A stretch of DNA of 64,000 bases. Origin: Caballeronia sp. INDeC2. GTDB lineage: Bacteria > Pseudomonadota > Gammaproteobacteria > Burkholderiales > Burkholderiaceae. This document shows positions 21,448-30,439 of this stretch, piece by piece (the first letter of the stretch is position 1; the number at the start of each line of letters is the position of its first letter). A program made the translations under genes and the position numbers. The DNA is taken from NCBI RefSeq assembly GCF_023631325.1, contig NZ_JALQDG010000017.1:1-64000 (forward strand). The letters run 5' to 3'. The notes beneath the pieces were generated by a model that saw nothing but the letters and a program-made list of their open reading frames with translations, made no database searches and had not been told where the DNA came from.

Positions 21448-21568
21448 AGATCCTGCAAAAGTTGAGGCTTCGGTTTGAGCGCGCCGGCTGATCCGAGTTC
21501 AGGCGGCGCGGTATCGAAAGCGTAAGAAACGTCGTTAGATATGTTACCGCGCGTTAGCGACAACCCGC

Positions 21569-22453
21569 TCAACGCAAGCGGAATGAAGGGAAACCGGACG
21601 GCGGGACGTATTGGTTGCCCGGCACCGTATTGCTGGGTCCGCTGGCGGGCTTAGGCGCAGCGGCCGTGCCCGAAGCCGGAGCCGCTGTGGCCGATGCACC
21701 TGCCGCAGCAGCCGCGCCCTCATCGTCGTAATTCGGCAAGGGCGCTTCGCCGTAATCCGGCATGTTGCTTTCGCCGCCGGAGATCAGGTACTGACGGCGT
21801 TGCAAGTACGCGTTACGCACGAACGAGTACTTGTCGAGAGCAGCATCGGCGAGCACGTCGGTCGCGCCGAGCAAGTTCGCGCGCACATTGATGAGGTTCA
21901 CGCCATAGAGCGCCCAGCTCACCGAATCGGGGCTCACATAGGTGAGCGGATTGCCGAAATAATCGACGACGAGACCAGCGGAATCCCGCACGGTGCTCGG
22001 CCCGAGCAGCGGCAGCACGACATACGGGCCGGCCGGTACGCCATAGTGCCCGAGCGTCAGACCGAAATCGCCGGAGTGCTTCGGCAGCTTCGCGATGGTC
22101 GCGACGTCGAACAGGCCGCCGACGCCGAACACCGTATTGATCGCGACGCGCATGATGTCCGACACGCCATCCGCGATCTTCAACTGCAGCAGATTGTTCG
22201 CGGCAATGTAGACGTCACCGATATTCGAGAAGAAGTTCGTCACGCTGTTGCGCACCGGCTCCGGCACGGCCCACACGTAACCCTTCGCGACCGGCTTCAA
22301 CGCGTACTGATCGACGGTATCGTTGATCGTGAACATCGTACGGTTGTAGCTCTCGAGCGGGTCCCCTTTGGTCGGCGTCGTCACCGTCGCGCAACCGGCG
22401 AGCGCGATTGCGCCCGCCACGATGATTGCGCGCCGCATCCCCATCGCCTGCAT
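21569..22453 (-). CDS. mlaA: outer-membrane lipoprotein MlaA (VacJ)
   Basis: 294 aa. MlaA removes surface phospholipids from the outer leaflet and hands them to MlaC. A lipoprotein signal ends in lipobox LAGC (C21). The VacJ domain (PLESYNRTMFTINDTVDQ to YYFGNP-like region) follows. The last ~60 residues are rich in Ala, Pro and Ser, an extension not needed for the core. The start at 22453 is preceded by AAGGAGA. Having mlaA inside the operon differs from E. coli, where it is unlinked. Confidence 0.94.
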   Translation of the reverse strand: MQAMGMRRAIIVAGAIALAGCATVTTPTKGDPLESYNRTMFTINDTVDQYALKPVAKGYVWAVPEPVRNSVTNFFSNIGDVYIAANNLLQLKIADGVSDIMRVAINTVFGVGGLFDVATIAKLPKHSGDFGLTLGHYGVPAGPYVVLPLLGPSTVRDSAGLVVDYFGNPLTYVSPDSVSWALYGVNLINVRANLLGATDVLADAALDKYSFVRNAYLQRRQYLISGGESNMPDYGEAPLPNYDDEGAAAAAGASATAAPASGTAAAPKPASGPSNTVPGNQYVPPSGFPSFRLR

Positions 22454-22463
22454 GCTGTTCTCC

Positions 22464-23048
22464 TTATTGAGCCGGAGCGGCCGAGGCGGCGTTCGCCCCT
22501 GCCGCACCCGATGCGCCCATCGCGCTCGCCGCGCCCGGGAAAGCCGGTGCGGGCGCGGGCGCTGCCGGCGCCGCCGATGATTTCGACGCGCCCGAATCCG
22601 CCGCCTTGTTGTAGAGGAACTGGCCGATCAGGTTTTCGAGCACCACGGCCGATTGCGTCATCGTGATGGTGTCGCCGTTCTTGAGCATTTGATCGTCGCC
22701 GCCCGGCTCGAGGCCGATGTACTGCTCACCGAGCAGACCCGACGTCAGGATCTTCGCGGACGAATCCTTCGGAAACTGATACTGCTTGTCGATATCGATC
22801 GTGACGACGGCCTGATAGGTGTTCGAGTCGAAGCTGATGCCGCCGACGCGCCCGACCGTCACGCCCGCGCTTTTGACCGGTGCGCGCGCCTTGAGCCCGC
22901 CGATGTTGTCGAACTTCAGTTTCACCGCGTAGGTTTGCTGGAACGACAGGGAGCTCATGTTGCCCGCCTTCAGCGCAAGAAAGAGCAGCGCCACGAAACC
23001 AAGCACCACAAAGAGGCCGACCCAAAAGTCGAGAGCAGTCTTTTTCAT
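22464..23048 (-). CDS. mlaD: MCE-domain protein MlaD
   Basis: 194 aa. MlaD has an N-terminal membrane anchor (FWVGLFVVLGFVALLFLAL) and one MCE domain (about 38-115) that forms the hexameric lipid ring. The C-terminal ~45 residues are an Ala/Pro low-complexity tail. It is placed between mlaE and mlaA. Confidence 0.94.
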   Translation of the reverse strand: MKKTALDFWVGLFVVLGFVALLFLALKAGNMSSLSFQQTYAVKLKFDNIGGLKARAPVKSAGVTVGRVGGISFDSNTYQAVVTIDIDKQYQFPKDSSAKILTSGLLGEQYIGLEPGGDDQMLKNGDTITMTQSAVVLENLIGQFLYNKAADSGASKSSAAPAAPAPAPAFPGAASAMGASGAAGANAASAAPAQ

Positions 23049-23141
23049 CGTCTTCCCAAAGAGAATCTTTCCGCAGATGGCGTGTGACGGTCTGTGCCCT
23101 TCACAACGCCCGCGCCTTGCCCGGCGCCTGCGCTTGGTCCA

Positions 23142-23909
23142 TTAGCTGAACATCAATGCGGTCAGCAGGAAATCGAGTCCGAGCACGGCGAGCGACGCGT
23201 ACACGACGGTCTTCGTCGTCGCTCGCGACACGCCTTCTGGCGTCGCTTTCGCCTCGTAGCCCTGGAACAGCGCGATGAACGTCACCGCGAAGCCGAACAC
23301 GATGCTCTTGATGACGCCATTGCCGACATCGCGCCACACGTCCACACCGCCTTGCATCTGCGACCAGAACGCGCCCGGATCGACGCCGATCAGCATCACG
23401 CCGACGACGTAGCCCCCGATGATGCCCACCGCGCTGAAAATGGCGGCCAGCACCGGCATGGCGATGATGCCCGCCCACATGCGCGGCGCGACGACGACCT
23501 TGAGCGGATCGACGGCCATCATTTCCATCGCGGTGAGCTGCTCGCCCGCCTTCATCAGCCCGATTTCGGCGGTGAGCGACGTGCCCGCGCGCCCCGCGAA
23601 CAACAGCGCCGTGACGACCGGCCCGAGCTCGCGCACGAGCGACAGCGCAACCAGCAGGCCGAGCGCCTGCTCCGAGCCGTAGCGGCTCAGCGTGTAATAG
23701 CCCTGCAAGCCGAGCACGAAGCCGACGAACAACCCCGACACCGCGATGATGACGAGCGAATAATTGCCGACGAAGTGGATCTGTTTCGTGACGAGCCGCG
23801 GCCGCCGCAACAGCGAAAAGAATTCGAGCACGAGGCGCAGGAACATGCGCGTCGCATAGCCCGCGGTGCCGAAACCGTCCAGCACCCAGCGTCCGAGCGC
23901 GCTGATCAT
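23142..23909 (-). CDS. mlaE: phospholipid ABC transporter permease MlaE
   Basis: 255 aa, five to six membrane helices. MlaE is the permease of the Mla inner-membrane complex. The family segment LFAGRAGTSLTAEIGLM and FWSQMQ are visible. The start overlaps the mlaF stop by 4 bases. A 93-base gap to mlaD shows no feature. Confidence 0.95.
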   Translation of the reverse strand: MISALGRWVLDGFGTAGYATRMFLRLVLEFFSLLRRPRLVTKQIHFVGNYSLVIIAVSGLFVGFVLGLQGYYTLSRYGSEQALGLLVALSLVRELGPVVTALLFAGRAGTSLTAEIGLMKAGEQLTAMEMMAVDPLKVVVAPRMWAGIIAMPVLAAIFSAVGIIGGYVVGVMLIGVDPGAFWSQMQGGVDVWRDVGNGVIKSIVFGFAVTFIALFQGYEAKATPEGVSRATTKTVVYASLAVLGLDFLLTALMFS

Positions 23910-24721
23910 GCCTGCCCTCCGATGCCGAAATCCGCGGCGAGCGGCGTGCTCGCGTAGTGGAACTTGAACGGGCCGTCCGGCGTGCCGTCGATGAACTGGC
24001 GGACGGTCGGATCCTGCGATGCGCGCAGCTCCGCCGGCGTGCCTTCGGCGTGAATGCCGCCGTTCGCAATGAAATACACGTAGTCCGCGATGGCGAACGA
24101 TTCCGGCACGTCGTGCGTGACGAGAATGGACGTTGCGCCGAGCGCGTCGTTGATCGTGCGGATGAGTTGCGCCGTGATGCCGAGCGAGATGGGATCGAGG
24201 CCGGCGAAGGGCTCGTCGTACATCATGAGCTGCGGATCGAGCGCAATCGCGCGGGCGAGCGCCACGCGGCGCGCCATGCCGCCCGAGATTTCCGACGGCG
24301 CCAGATCGCGCGCGCCGCGCAGACCGACGGCGTTCAGCTTCATCAGCACGAGATCGCGGATCAGCGCTTCGGGCAGATCCGTGTGTTCGCGCAGCGGAAA
24401 CGCCACGTTCTCGAACACGGTCTGATCCGTAAACAGTGCGCCAAACTGGAACAGCATGCCCATCTTGCGGCGCAGCGCGTACAGCCCGTCGCGCGTCTGG
24501 GCACCGACGTTCTGCCCGTCGAATACGACCTGGCCACGGCTCGCTCTCACGAGGCCGCCGACCAGGCGCAAGGTCGTGGTTTTGCCGCAGCCTGAGCCGC
24601 CCATGACCGCGACCACCTGCCCACGCGTGAAACGCATGTTCAGATTCGACAGTACGAGCCGGTCGCCGTAGCCGAAATCGACGTCGCGCAGCTCTAGCAA
24701 AGTCTCGGAGGAAGCAGGCAC
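23906..24721 (-). CDS. mlaF: phospholipid ABC transporter ATPase MlaF
   Basis: 271 aa from the GTG start proposed here. It has Walker A GGSGCGKTT (41-49), signature ISGGMARRV and Walker B LMMYDEPFAGLDP. It powers MlaE. The frame stays open to a TTG at 24775, but a TATAAT hexamer at 24756-24761 would fall inside that longer gene. The GTG at 24721 gives the usual family length. No strong ribosome-binding site precedes either start, so the start is uncertain. Confidence 0.92.
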   Translation of the reverse strand: MPASSETLLELRDVDFGYGDRLVLSNLNMRFTRGQVVAVMGGSGCGKTTTLRLVGGLVRASRGQVVFDGQNVGAQTRDGLYALRRKMGMLFQFGALFTDQTVFENVAFPLREHTDLPEALIRDLVLMKLNAVGLRGARDLAPSEISGGMARRVALARAIALDPQLMMYDEPFAGLDPISLGITAQLIRTINDALGATSILVTHDVPESFAIADYVYFIANGGIHAEGTPAELRASQDPTVRQFIDGTPDGPFKFHYASTPLAADFGIGGQA

Positions 24722-24755
24722 TGGGTAGGAGAATTCCGTTGACGCAAGAGGCCGA

Positions 24756-24761
24756 ATTATA
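24756..24761 (-). promoter_or_regulatory. candidate -10 element of the mla operon
   Basis: A perfect TATAAT on the minus strand lies about 35 bases before the proposed mlaF GTG. No good -35 hexamer is seen at the matching distance, so it would depend on an activator or on context. Confidence 0.4.
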
Positions 24762-24819
24762 GGGCCTGCGCGCAATCGGTGCTTTGCCTAGGTCTGCTCT
24801 CCTTCGTTTTTGGGATCTT

Positions 24820-25905
24820 TCACCATTGACCTGCAAACATTTGTTGCAATGACGAAACCGCCGCTGCCGTGTCCGGCGCTTCGGTGACCGCGCGCACGAC
24901 CGCCGCGCTGCGGACGCCTGTTGCGAGGACATCCGGCATCACCCGGGCGTCGATTCCGCCGATCGCGACGAGCGGCACGCGTCCCGACAGAAGTTGCACG
25001 TAGCGCCTGAGCCGCGCGAGGCCTTGCGGTTTGGTCGGCATGACTTTCGTCGTGGTCGGGAAAACCGCGCCGAGCGCGAGATAGCTCGGTTTGAAATGCA
25101 GCGCGCGCAGCATCTCGTAATAGCCGTGCGTCGACAGTCCGAGTCGCACGCCGGCCTTCGCGATCGCGTTCAGATCGGCCGTCTGCACGTCTTCCTGGCC
25201 GAGATGCACGCCGTACGCGGCCGCGGCGATCGCCTCGCGCCAATGGTCGTTGATGAAAAGCTGCGCTTCATGCCGACGCCCCGCTTCGATCGAGCTGGCA
25301 ATTTCGCACGTCAAGTCGGCAGCGTCGGTCGATTTGCGGCGCAACTGCGCGGTGCGCACGCCGAGATCCAGCACGCGTTCGACCCAGTCGGCGCTCGGCA
25401 GCACCGGATACAAGCCGAGGCGATCGGGACAAGCGGGGAAGCCGCCTTCGGGCGCCGACGGCAAATCGGCGACGCGCGGGAAGGTCGCGAAATCCACGGG
25501 CCATGCGTCGGCCTTGTTCTCGTCGCCCGCGCGCCAGGCGAGCGCGAGCGTGAGCGCGTCGTGCGGTTCGAAGTTGCAATCGAGGAAGGCGGCAAGCGCG
25601 GCCAGCCAATCATCGGACCATTCGCCTTCCAGTGCAAAGCGTTCGTCGCCGCGATGCAGCGTGACGCGGCCATCGCGCGCGTCGAGCAGCGCGGCGCCGC
25701 TGTTCGCGAGCAATTCAGAGTGCGCATCGTGCGATTCGGTCAGGACGATCAAATCGCCGGCCTTCGGCGATTCCGGTGCGGTCAGGCAGATGCGCCAGCG
25801 CGTTTCGGCTGCGGGCCATTCGCCCAGACGCGCGCGAATCCGCTCGGCGACTTCGATCAGCTCATCGGCCGGCGGCCAAAAAACTTCGCGATTCAGCAAG
25901 CTCAT
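24820..25905 (-). CDS. thiE: thiamine-phosphate synthase with N-terminal extension
   Basis: 361 aa, against about 210-220 for a minimal ThiE. The catalytic TIM barrel occupies residues ~163-361 (QLRRKS, FINDHW, GVHLGQED, AIGGI). It couples HMP-PP and thiazole phosphate to thiamine phosphate. Residues 1-160 form an additional domain, with DLIVLTES and SGAALLDARDG segments, that I do not recognise. The start overlaps the thiG stop by 4 bases (ATGA). It is the last gene under the TPP riboswitch. Confidence 0.92.
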   Translation of the reverse strand: MSLLNREVFWPPADELIEVAERIRARLGEWPAAETRWRICLTAPESPKAGDLIVLTESHDAHSELLANSGAALLDARDGRVTLHRGDERFALEGEWSDDWLAALAAFLDCNFEPHDALTLALAWRAGDENKADAWPVDFATFPRVADLPSAPEGGFPACPDRLGLYPVLPSADWVERVLDLGVRTAQLRRKSTDAADLTCEIASSIEAGRRHEAQLFINDHWREAIAAAAYGVHLGQEDVQTADLNAIAKAGVRLGLSTHGYYEMLRALHFKPSYLALGAVFPTTTKVMPTKPQGLARLRRYVQLLSGRVPLVAIGGIDARVMPDVLATGVRSAAVVRAVTEAPDTAAAVSSLQQMFAGQW

Positions 25906-26708
25906 GCCACGCCTCCGTCCTGATGCCAGAACGGCATGCCGACGACCGGCGTGCTCGCCTGCGCGCTGTCGCGTTCGGCCATCGGCCCGGCTAGGAATGC
26001 CATGCGCCCCGCTTCGACGCCGAGCGCGAAGGCCCGCGCCATCTGCGGCGGGAAAGTCGCCTGCGATACCGCCGTATTGAGCAGCACGCCGTCGAAGCCC
26101 CATTCCATCACCTGGCACGCGTGCGACGGCACACCGAGACCGGCATCGACGATCAGCGGCACGTCCGGCAGCCGCTCGCGCAGCGTGCGCAGCCCGTACG
26201 GATTGGTCACACCTTTCCCGGTGCCGATCGGCGCGCCCCACGGCATCAGCGCCTCGCAGCCCGCATCGAGCAGGCGCCGGCCGATCACGAGATCCTCCGT
26301 GCAATACGGCAGCACCTTGAAGCCTTCGCGGATCAGCTTCGCCGCCGCTTCGACGAGGCCGATCGGATCGGGCTGCAGCGTGTAGTCGTCGCCGATCAGC
26401 TCCAGCTTGATCCAGGGCGTCTCGAACACTTCGCGCGCCATGCGGGCGGTCGTGAGCACCTCGTCGACGCTCTGGCATCCGGCCGTGTTGGGAAGCAGCG
26501 CGACGCCGTGGCGCTTCAGCACATCAAAAAAACCAGCTTCGCCCGTTTCCGACTGGCGGCGCAACGCGACCGTGACCATGCCCGGCCGCGCGGCGTCGAT
26601 GGAGTCGGAAAGCGATTGCAGCGACGGATAACGCGACGTGCCGAGCAGCACGCGGCTCGGAAAGGTCTCGCCGTAGAGCGTGAGGACATCGGCGGTGGAT
26701 ATGGTCAT
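25902..26708 (-). CDS. thiG: thiazole synthase
   Basis: 268 aa TIM barrel. It condenses DXP, dehydroglycine and ThiS-thiocarboxylate into the thiamine thiazole. The Schiff-base lysine is K101 in PWIKLELIGD. The start at 26708 has AAGGATC upstream. Together with ThiO it implies the aerobic glycine-oxidase route to the thiazole. Confidence 0.96.
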   Translation of the reverse strand: MTISTADVLTLYGETFPSRVLLGTSRYPSLQSLSDSIDAARPGMVTVALRRQSETGEAGFFDVLKRHGVALLPNTAGCQSVDEVLTTARMAREVFETPWIKLELIGDDYTLQPDPIGLVEAAAKLIREGFKVLPYCTEDLVIGRRLLDAGCEALMPWGAPIGTGKGVTNPYGLRTLRERLPDVPLIVDAGLGVPSHACQVMEWGFDGVLLNTAVSQATFPPQMARAFALGVEAGRMAFLAGPMAERDSAQASTPVVGMPFWHQDGGVA

Positions 26709-26731
26709 GATTCGATCCTTCGGTTCGGAAT

Positions 26732-26929
26732 TCAGCCGCCCGCGACGGGCGACACGACGTCGAGCTTGTCGCCCGCGGCAAGCAGTTTCGTCGCGTGCTC
26801 GCCGCGCGCGACGAACTGGCCGTTCAGCGCGACCGCGAACGGCGGCTTCGCGCCGAACGCGGCGAGCGCCTGGGTGACGGTGACGTCGTCGGGCAAATCG
26901 AAGACGCGCTGATTGATGTGGATGTTCAT
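26732..26929 (-). CDS. thiS: sulfur carrier protein ThiS
   Basis: 65 aa ubiquitin-fold sulfur carrier ending in the required Gly-Gly (VSPVAGG). It is adenylated and thiocarboxylated to donate sulfur to ThiG. It is 15 bases past thiO and about 20 before thiG. Confidence 0.95.
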   Translation of the reverse strand: MNIHINQRVFDLPDDVTVTQALAAFGAKPPFAVALNGQFVARGEHATKLLAAGDKLDVVSPVAGG

Positions 26930-26944
26930 GGCTTTGTCTCTTGC

Positions 26945-28093
26945 TCAATGCGACAGCGCGGGCGCGACCGAGAACGCGCCGTGCAGCAGCTCGGGCCAGC
27001 GCGCGGCGCCGCGGAAATCGGAGAAGGTTTCGGCATCGGCGACGTCGCCGGAAACGAGCGCTTCGGCCAGACGGCTCGCGGCGTCCGCGACTTCGGGCGC
27101 GATCATGAAGCCGTGTCGATACAAACCGTTCACGCGCAAGGTCCGCGCCCCGTCCCAGACGATAGCCGGCCGATGATCCGGCAACGTCGGCCGGCAATGC
27201 GAATTCAGTTCGAGAATGCGCGCCTCGCCGAAGCCCGGATGCACGGCGAAAGCGGCGCTCAGCAGTTCGAGCGCCGAGCGCACGCTGACGGGCGACATGT
27301 CTTCGCCCTCCACTTCCGTCGCGCCGATCACGTACACATCGTTCTCCTTCGGCGCGATATAGAGCGGATAGCGCGGATGCAGCAAGCGCACGGGACGCGA
27401 AAGCCCGATGCCCGGCGCGTGCACGCGCGCGACTTCGCCGCGGATGCCGCGCAGCGCGGGCCACGCGGGCTTCGCGCCCAGACCGCGGCAATCGATGATC
27501 CAGCGGTCGTCGGGCATGGCGTCGACCGGCGTGTTCCAGTGCGTGCGCACGCCGCGCGCAGCGAGGCCGGCCGCGAGGGCGCTCAAGGCCTGACGGTTAT
27601 CCAGTTGGCCCTCGTTCGGCAGCAGCCAGCCTTGCGCGAAGCGCGACCCGAGCGCGGGCTCGGCTTGCGCGACCTGCGCGCCCGTGAGCTTGACGAACCC
27701 GCCATCGAGCAGATCGGCGGGCGAATTGGCGCGCAGACGGCGCTCGAAGAGCGGCGCTTCCGCGCGATCCGCGCCGTGCCAGACGACGAGCGTGCCGTTG
27801 CGCTGAAAGAAGACCGGCTCGGGCAATTGCGCGATGAGATGCGGCCAGCGTTCGAGCGATGCCGCCCCGAGCCCCACGACGAGCGGCTCCGCGCTCGCCG
27901 CTTCCGCGAGCGGGGCGAGCATCGCTGCGGCGACCCACGCGGCCGATTGCGTGCCCGCTGCGTCGCCGCGTTCGTAGAGCGCGACGTCATGGCCCGCGCC
28001 CGCGAGCTGCCAGGCGACGAGCCGCCCGACGAGCCCGCCGCCGACGACGGCCACATCCTGCCGGCCCTGCGCGCCCTGTTCGATCCTGTTCAA
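26945..28093 (-). CDS. thiO: FAD-dependent glycine oxidase ThiO
   Basis: 382 aa from a TTG start. It oxidises glycine to the dehydroglycine used by ThiG. The dinucleotide-binding motif VVGGGLVGRL is at the N-terminus, with DAO-family motifs (WIIDCRGLGAK, GLYRHGFMIAPEVAD) later. The frame is open far upstream through the TPP riboswitch, so upstream starts are impossible if the riboswitch is real. TTG at 28093, with TTTGGAGA seven bases upstream, is the best start. Confidence 0.92.
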   Translation of the reverse strand: MNRIEQGAQGRQDVAVVGGGLVGRLVAWQLAGAGHDVALYERGDAAGTQSAAWVAAAMLAPLAEAASAEPLVVGLGAASLERWPHLIAQLPEPVFFQRNGTLVVWHGADRAEAPLFERRLRANSPADLLDGGFVKLTGAQVAQAEPALGSRFAQGWLLPNEGQLDNRQALSALAAGLAARGVRTHWNTPVDAMPDDRWIIDCRGLGAKPAWPALRGIRGEVARVHAPGIGLSRPVRLLHPRYPLYIAPKENDVYVIGATEVEGEDMSPVSVRSALELLSAAFAVHPGFGEARILELNSHCRPTLPDHRPAIVWDGARTLRVNGLYRHGFMIAPEVADAASRLAEALVSGDVADAETFSDFRGAARWPELLHGAFSVAPALSH

Positions 28094-28290
28094 TTCGATG
28101 TCTCCAAAGTCCGTGGCGCTACACCGGAAACGAGGAGACGCGTACGCGATCTCGACCGTGCTGGCGCGGCGCCACATCACGAGGACGAAATCAGCGGAGA
28201 GACCGGCCCGGCATCGGACAAAACGTGCCGGGCGGATAGGAAATACTGGAAGAGACTGGAGGAACGGCGCGGGATTCGCGCGTTCTCCGG

Positions 28291-28393
28291 AAACTTCCCT
28301 CGCCGGTATTACCCGGATCGGGTGCAAAGGGTCTCTCTCAGCCTCGCCGCGCTGCCGACCGTTCCGGCCGCCGATGCGCGCGAAGCACCCCTG
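28291..28393 (-). promoter_or_regulatory. TPP riboswitch (THI element) controlling thiO-thiS-thiG-thiE
   Basis: The minus strand shows the conserved THI box: GGGGTGC at the 5' side, then GCTGAGAGAGACCC, and ACCCGATCCGGGTAATACCGG followed by GAGGGAAG. This is the pyrimidine- and pyrophosphate-sensing core of the TPP riboswitch. It lies about 200 bases ahead of the ThiO start. The distance leaves room for an expression platform, either a terminator or SD sequestration, which I could not assign. Confidence 0.92.
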
Positions 28394-28407
28394 TTTCGTC
28401 AAGGATC

Positions 28408-28437
28408 ATTAAAACATGAAAGGCGAAGCCGCTGCAA
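28408..28437 (-). promoter_or_regulatory. promoter of the thi operon
   Basis: On the minus strand TTGCAG (28432-28437), an 18-base spacer and TTTAAT (28408-28413) form a plausible sigma-70 promoter. Transcription would begin near 28400, only a few bases before the riboswitch, which is what a riboswitch-controlled operon needs. Confidence 0.5.
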
Positions 28438-28631
28438 ACCGGGATTGCCCGCCTTTTATCGCGCGTGCCGGCACTCTGGCACAATGCCGCGAACATGGTC
28501 CGCCGAACGATCGCGCGAATTAAGCGAGCGTTAAGAGAATCCCGGAACAATCTGCGGGGCCGGAAAAGGCGCGCGCGGCGTGGCCGCGGACGAAATAATC
28601 GGGCGCCTCGGGGCGCATCAGCAGGAAGCTC

Positions 28632-30374
28632 ATGACCAACATTCGTACCGAAAGCACACAGCAGAAGGCCGACGAAGTCTCGGCCTGGAGCCTCATCAAG
28701 CCCTACTGGGTTTCGGAGGAGCGCGGTATCGCGTGGGGCCTGCTCGTCGCGATCATCGCGATCAACATGACGGTCGTGTGGATCAATGTCCGGCTCAACA
28801 GCTGGAACGCCGACTTCTACAACGCGCTGCAGAACAAGAACGTCAGGGACTTTCCGCATCTGCTGCTGATCTTCACGGGCCTCGCGTTCGCGTACATCCT
28901 GCTTGCGGTGTACGGGCGCTATCTGCGGCAGATGCTCGCGTTTCGCTGGCGGCAGTGGCTCACGAACCGGTTTCTGGAGCAATGGCTCGGCGATAAGGCG
29001 TTCTACCGAATCGAGCGCGATCGCCTCGCCGACAACCCCGACCAGCGGATCTCCGACGACCTCCAGTCCTTCGCCACCACCACGCTTTCGCTGTCGCTCG
29101 ACCTGCTTTCTACGCTCGTCACGCTCGTCACCTTCATCACGATTCTTTGGACGCTCGCGGGCGCGCTCACCTTCTCGCTCGGCGCCACGCCGATCACGAT
29201 TCCCGGCTACATGGTGTGGGCCGCCGCGCTCTACGCGATTCTCGGCTCGCTGATCATCCAGAAGGTCGGGCATCCGCTCGTGTCGATCAACTATCAGCAG
29301 CAGAAGGTGGAAGCGGATTTCCGCTTCGGGCTGATTCGCGTGCGCGAAAACGCCGAGCAGATAGCGTTCTACGACGGCATCTCCACCGAAACCGCCAACG
29401 CCAAGACCATCTTCCAGCGCATCCGCGACAACTGGTGGCTCATCATGAAGTACACGAAGCGCATGACCTTCGTGCTGAGCTTTTACGGGCAGATCGCGAT
29501 CATCTTTCCGATCATGGTCGCCGCGCCGCGCTACTTCGCGGGCGCGTTTTCGTTTGGCGTGCTGATGCAGATTTCATCGGCGTTCGGCACCGTCAGCGAT
29601 TCGTTTTCATGGTTCATCAACAGTTATTCGACGCTGGTCGAATGGCGCGCTACCGTCAACCGTCTGCGCGAATTCAAGCGCGTGATGCGCTCGACGCATA
29701 TCCGCGAGGAAACGTCGCCGGCGACGGAGCACGGCGGCATCAACCTGCACTACACGAGCACGCCTTCGCTCACGACGAACGGCCTCATGCTCGCGCTTCC
29801 CAACGGCACGCCGCTCTCGCGCGTGGCGAACGTGTCGATCGAGCCCGGCTCGCGCTGGCTCGTCGTGGGGCCGTCGGGATCGGGCAAGAGCACGTTGATG
29901 CGCGCGCTCGCGGGCTTGTGGCCGTTCGGCGACGGCACCATCGACGCGCCGGTCGACGCGAAGATGATGTTCATCCCGCAGATGAGCTATCTGCCGATCG
30001 GCACGCTGCGTGCGGCGCTTGCGTATCCGTCGTCCGGCGGCACGTTCAGCGATGACGAATCGCGCGAAGTGCTGCGTCTGTGCAATCTCGAAGCGTATGC
30101 GGATCGGCTGGAAGAGAGCGCGCACTGGGCGCGAAGTTTGTCGCCTGGTGAACAGCAGCGTCTCGCCGCGGCACGCGTGCTGCTTCACAAGCCGGACTTC
30201 GTGTTCCTCGATGAAGCGACCAGCGCGCTCGACGCGGAGAACGAACTGCATATCTACAACACGCTGGTCGAGCGGCTGCCGAAGGCGGCGATTCTGAGCG
30301 TGGCGCATCGCGAATCGGTGGCGATGTTCCATGATTACAAGATCGAGATCGAGAGGGCGATGGCGGAGGTTTGA
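28632..30374 (+). CDS. fused ABC transporter permease-ATPase, YddA/SbmA-related
   Basis: 580 aa half-transporter of the SbmA/BacA-like (ABC transporter D) group. The N-terminal membrane domain (about 1-330) has four to six helices with the family segment NFYNALQNK-like WNADFYNALQNKN. The ATPase domain has Walker A GPSGSGKST (413-421), signature LSPGEQQRLAAARVLL and Walker B FVFLDEAT. It likely homodimerises in the inner membrane; the substrate is unknown. The start has AGGAAG upstream. It is divergent from the thi operon and followed by its own terminator. Confidence 0.88.
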   Translation: MTNIRTESTQQKADEVSAWSLIKPYWVSEERGIAWGLLVAIIAINMTVVWINVRLNSWNADFYNALQNKNVRDFPHLLLIFTGLAFAYILLAVYGRYLRQMLAFRWRQWLTNRFLEQWLGDKAFYRIERDRLADNPDQRISDDLQSFATTTLSLSLDLLSTLVTLVTFITILWTLAGALTFSLGATPITIPGYMVWAAALYAILGSLIIQKVGHPLVSINYQQQKVEADFRFGLIRVRENAEQIAFYDGISTETANAKTIFQRIRDNWWLIMKYTKRMTFVLSFYGQIAIIFPIMVAAPRYFAGAFSFGVLMQISSAFGTVSDSFSWFINSYSTLVEWRATVNRLREFKRVMRSTHIREETSPATEHGGINLHYTSTPSLTTNGLMLALPNGTPLSRVANVSIEPGSRWLVVGPSGSGKSTLMRALAGLWPFGDGTIDAPVDAKMMFIPQMSYLPIGTLRAALAYPSSGGTFSDDESREVLRLCNLEAYADRLEESAHWARSLSPGEQQRLAAARVLLHKPDFVFLDEATSALDAENELHIYNTLVERLPKAAILSVAHRESVAMFHDYKIEIERAMAEV

Positions 30375-30403
30375 GGCCTCTTCTCTCTTTTGCGACTGAA
30401 TCC

Positions 30404-30439
30404 GAAAACCGCACCGTGAGCAATCACCGGTGCGGTTTC
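30404..30439 (+). terminator. intrinsic terminator after the YddA-like ABC gene
   Basis: An ACCGCACCG/CGGTGCGGT stem extended by TGA/TCA with one bulge is followed by a T-rich tract (TTTCTCCTATTTTTC). It starts about 30 bases past the ABC transporter stop. Confidence 0.7.
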
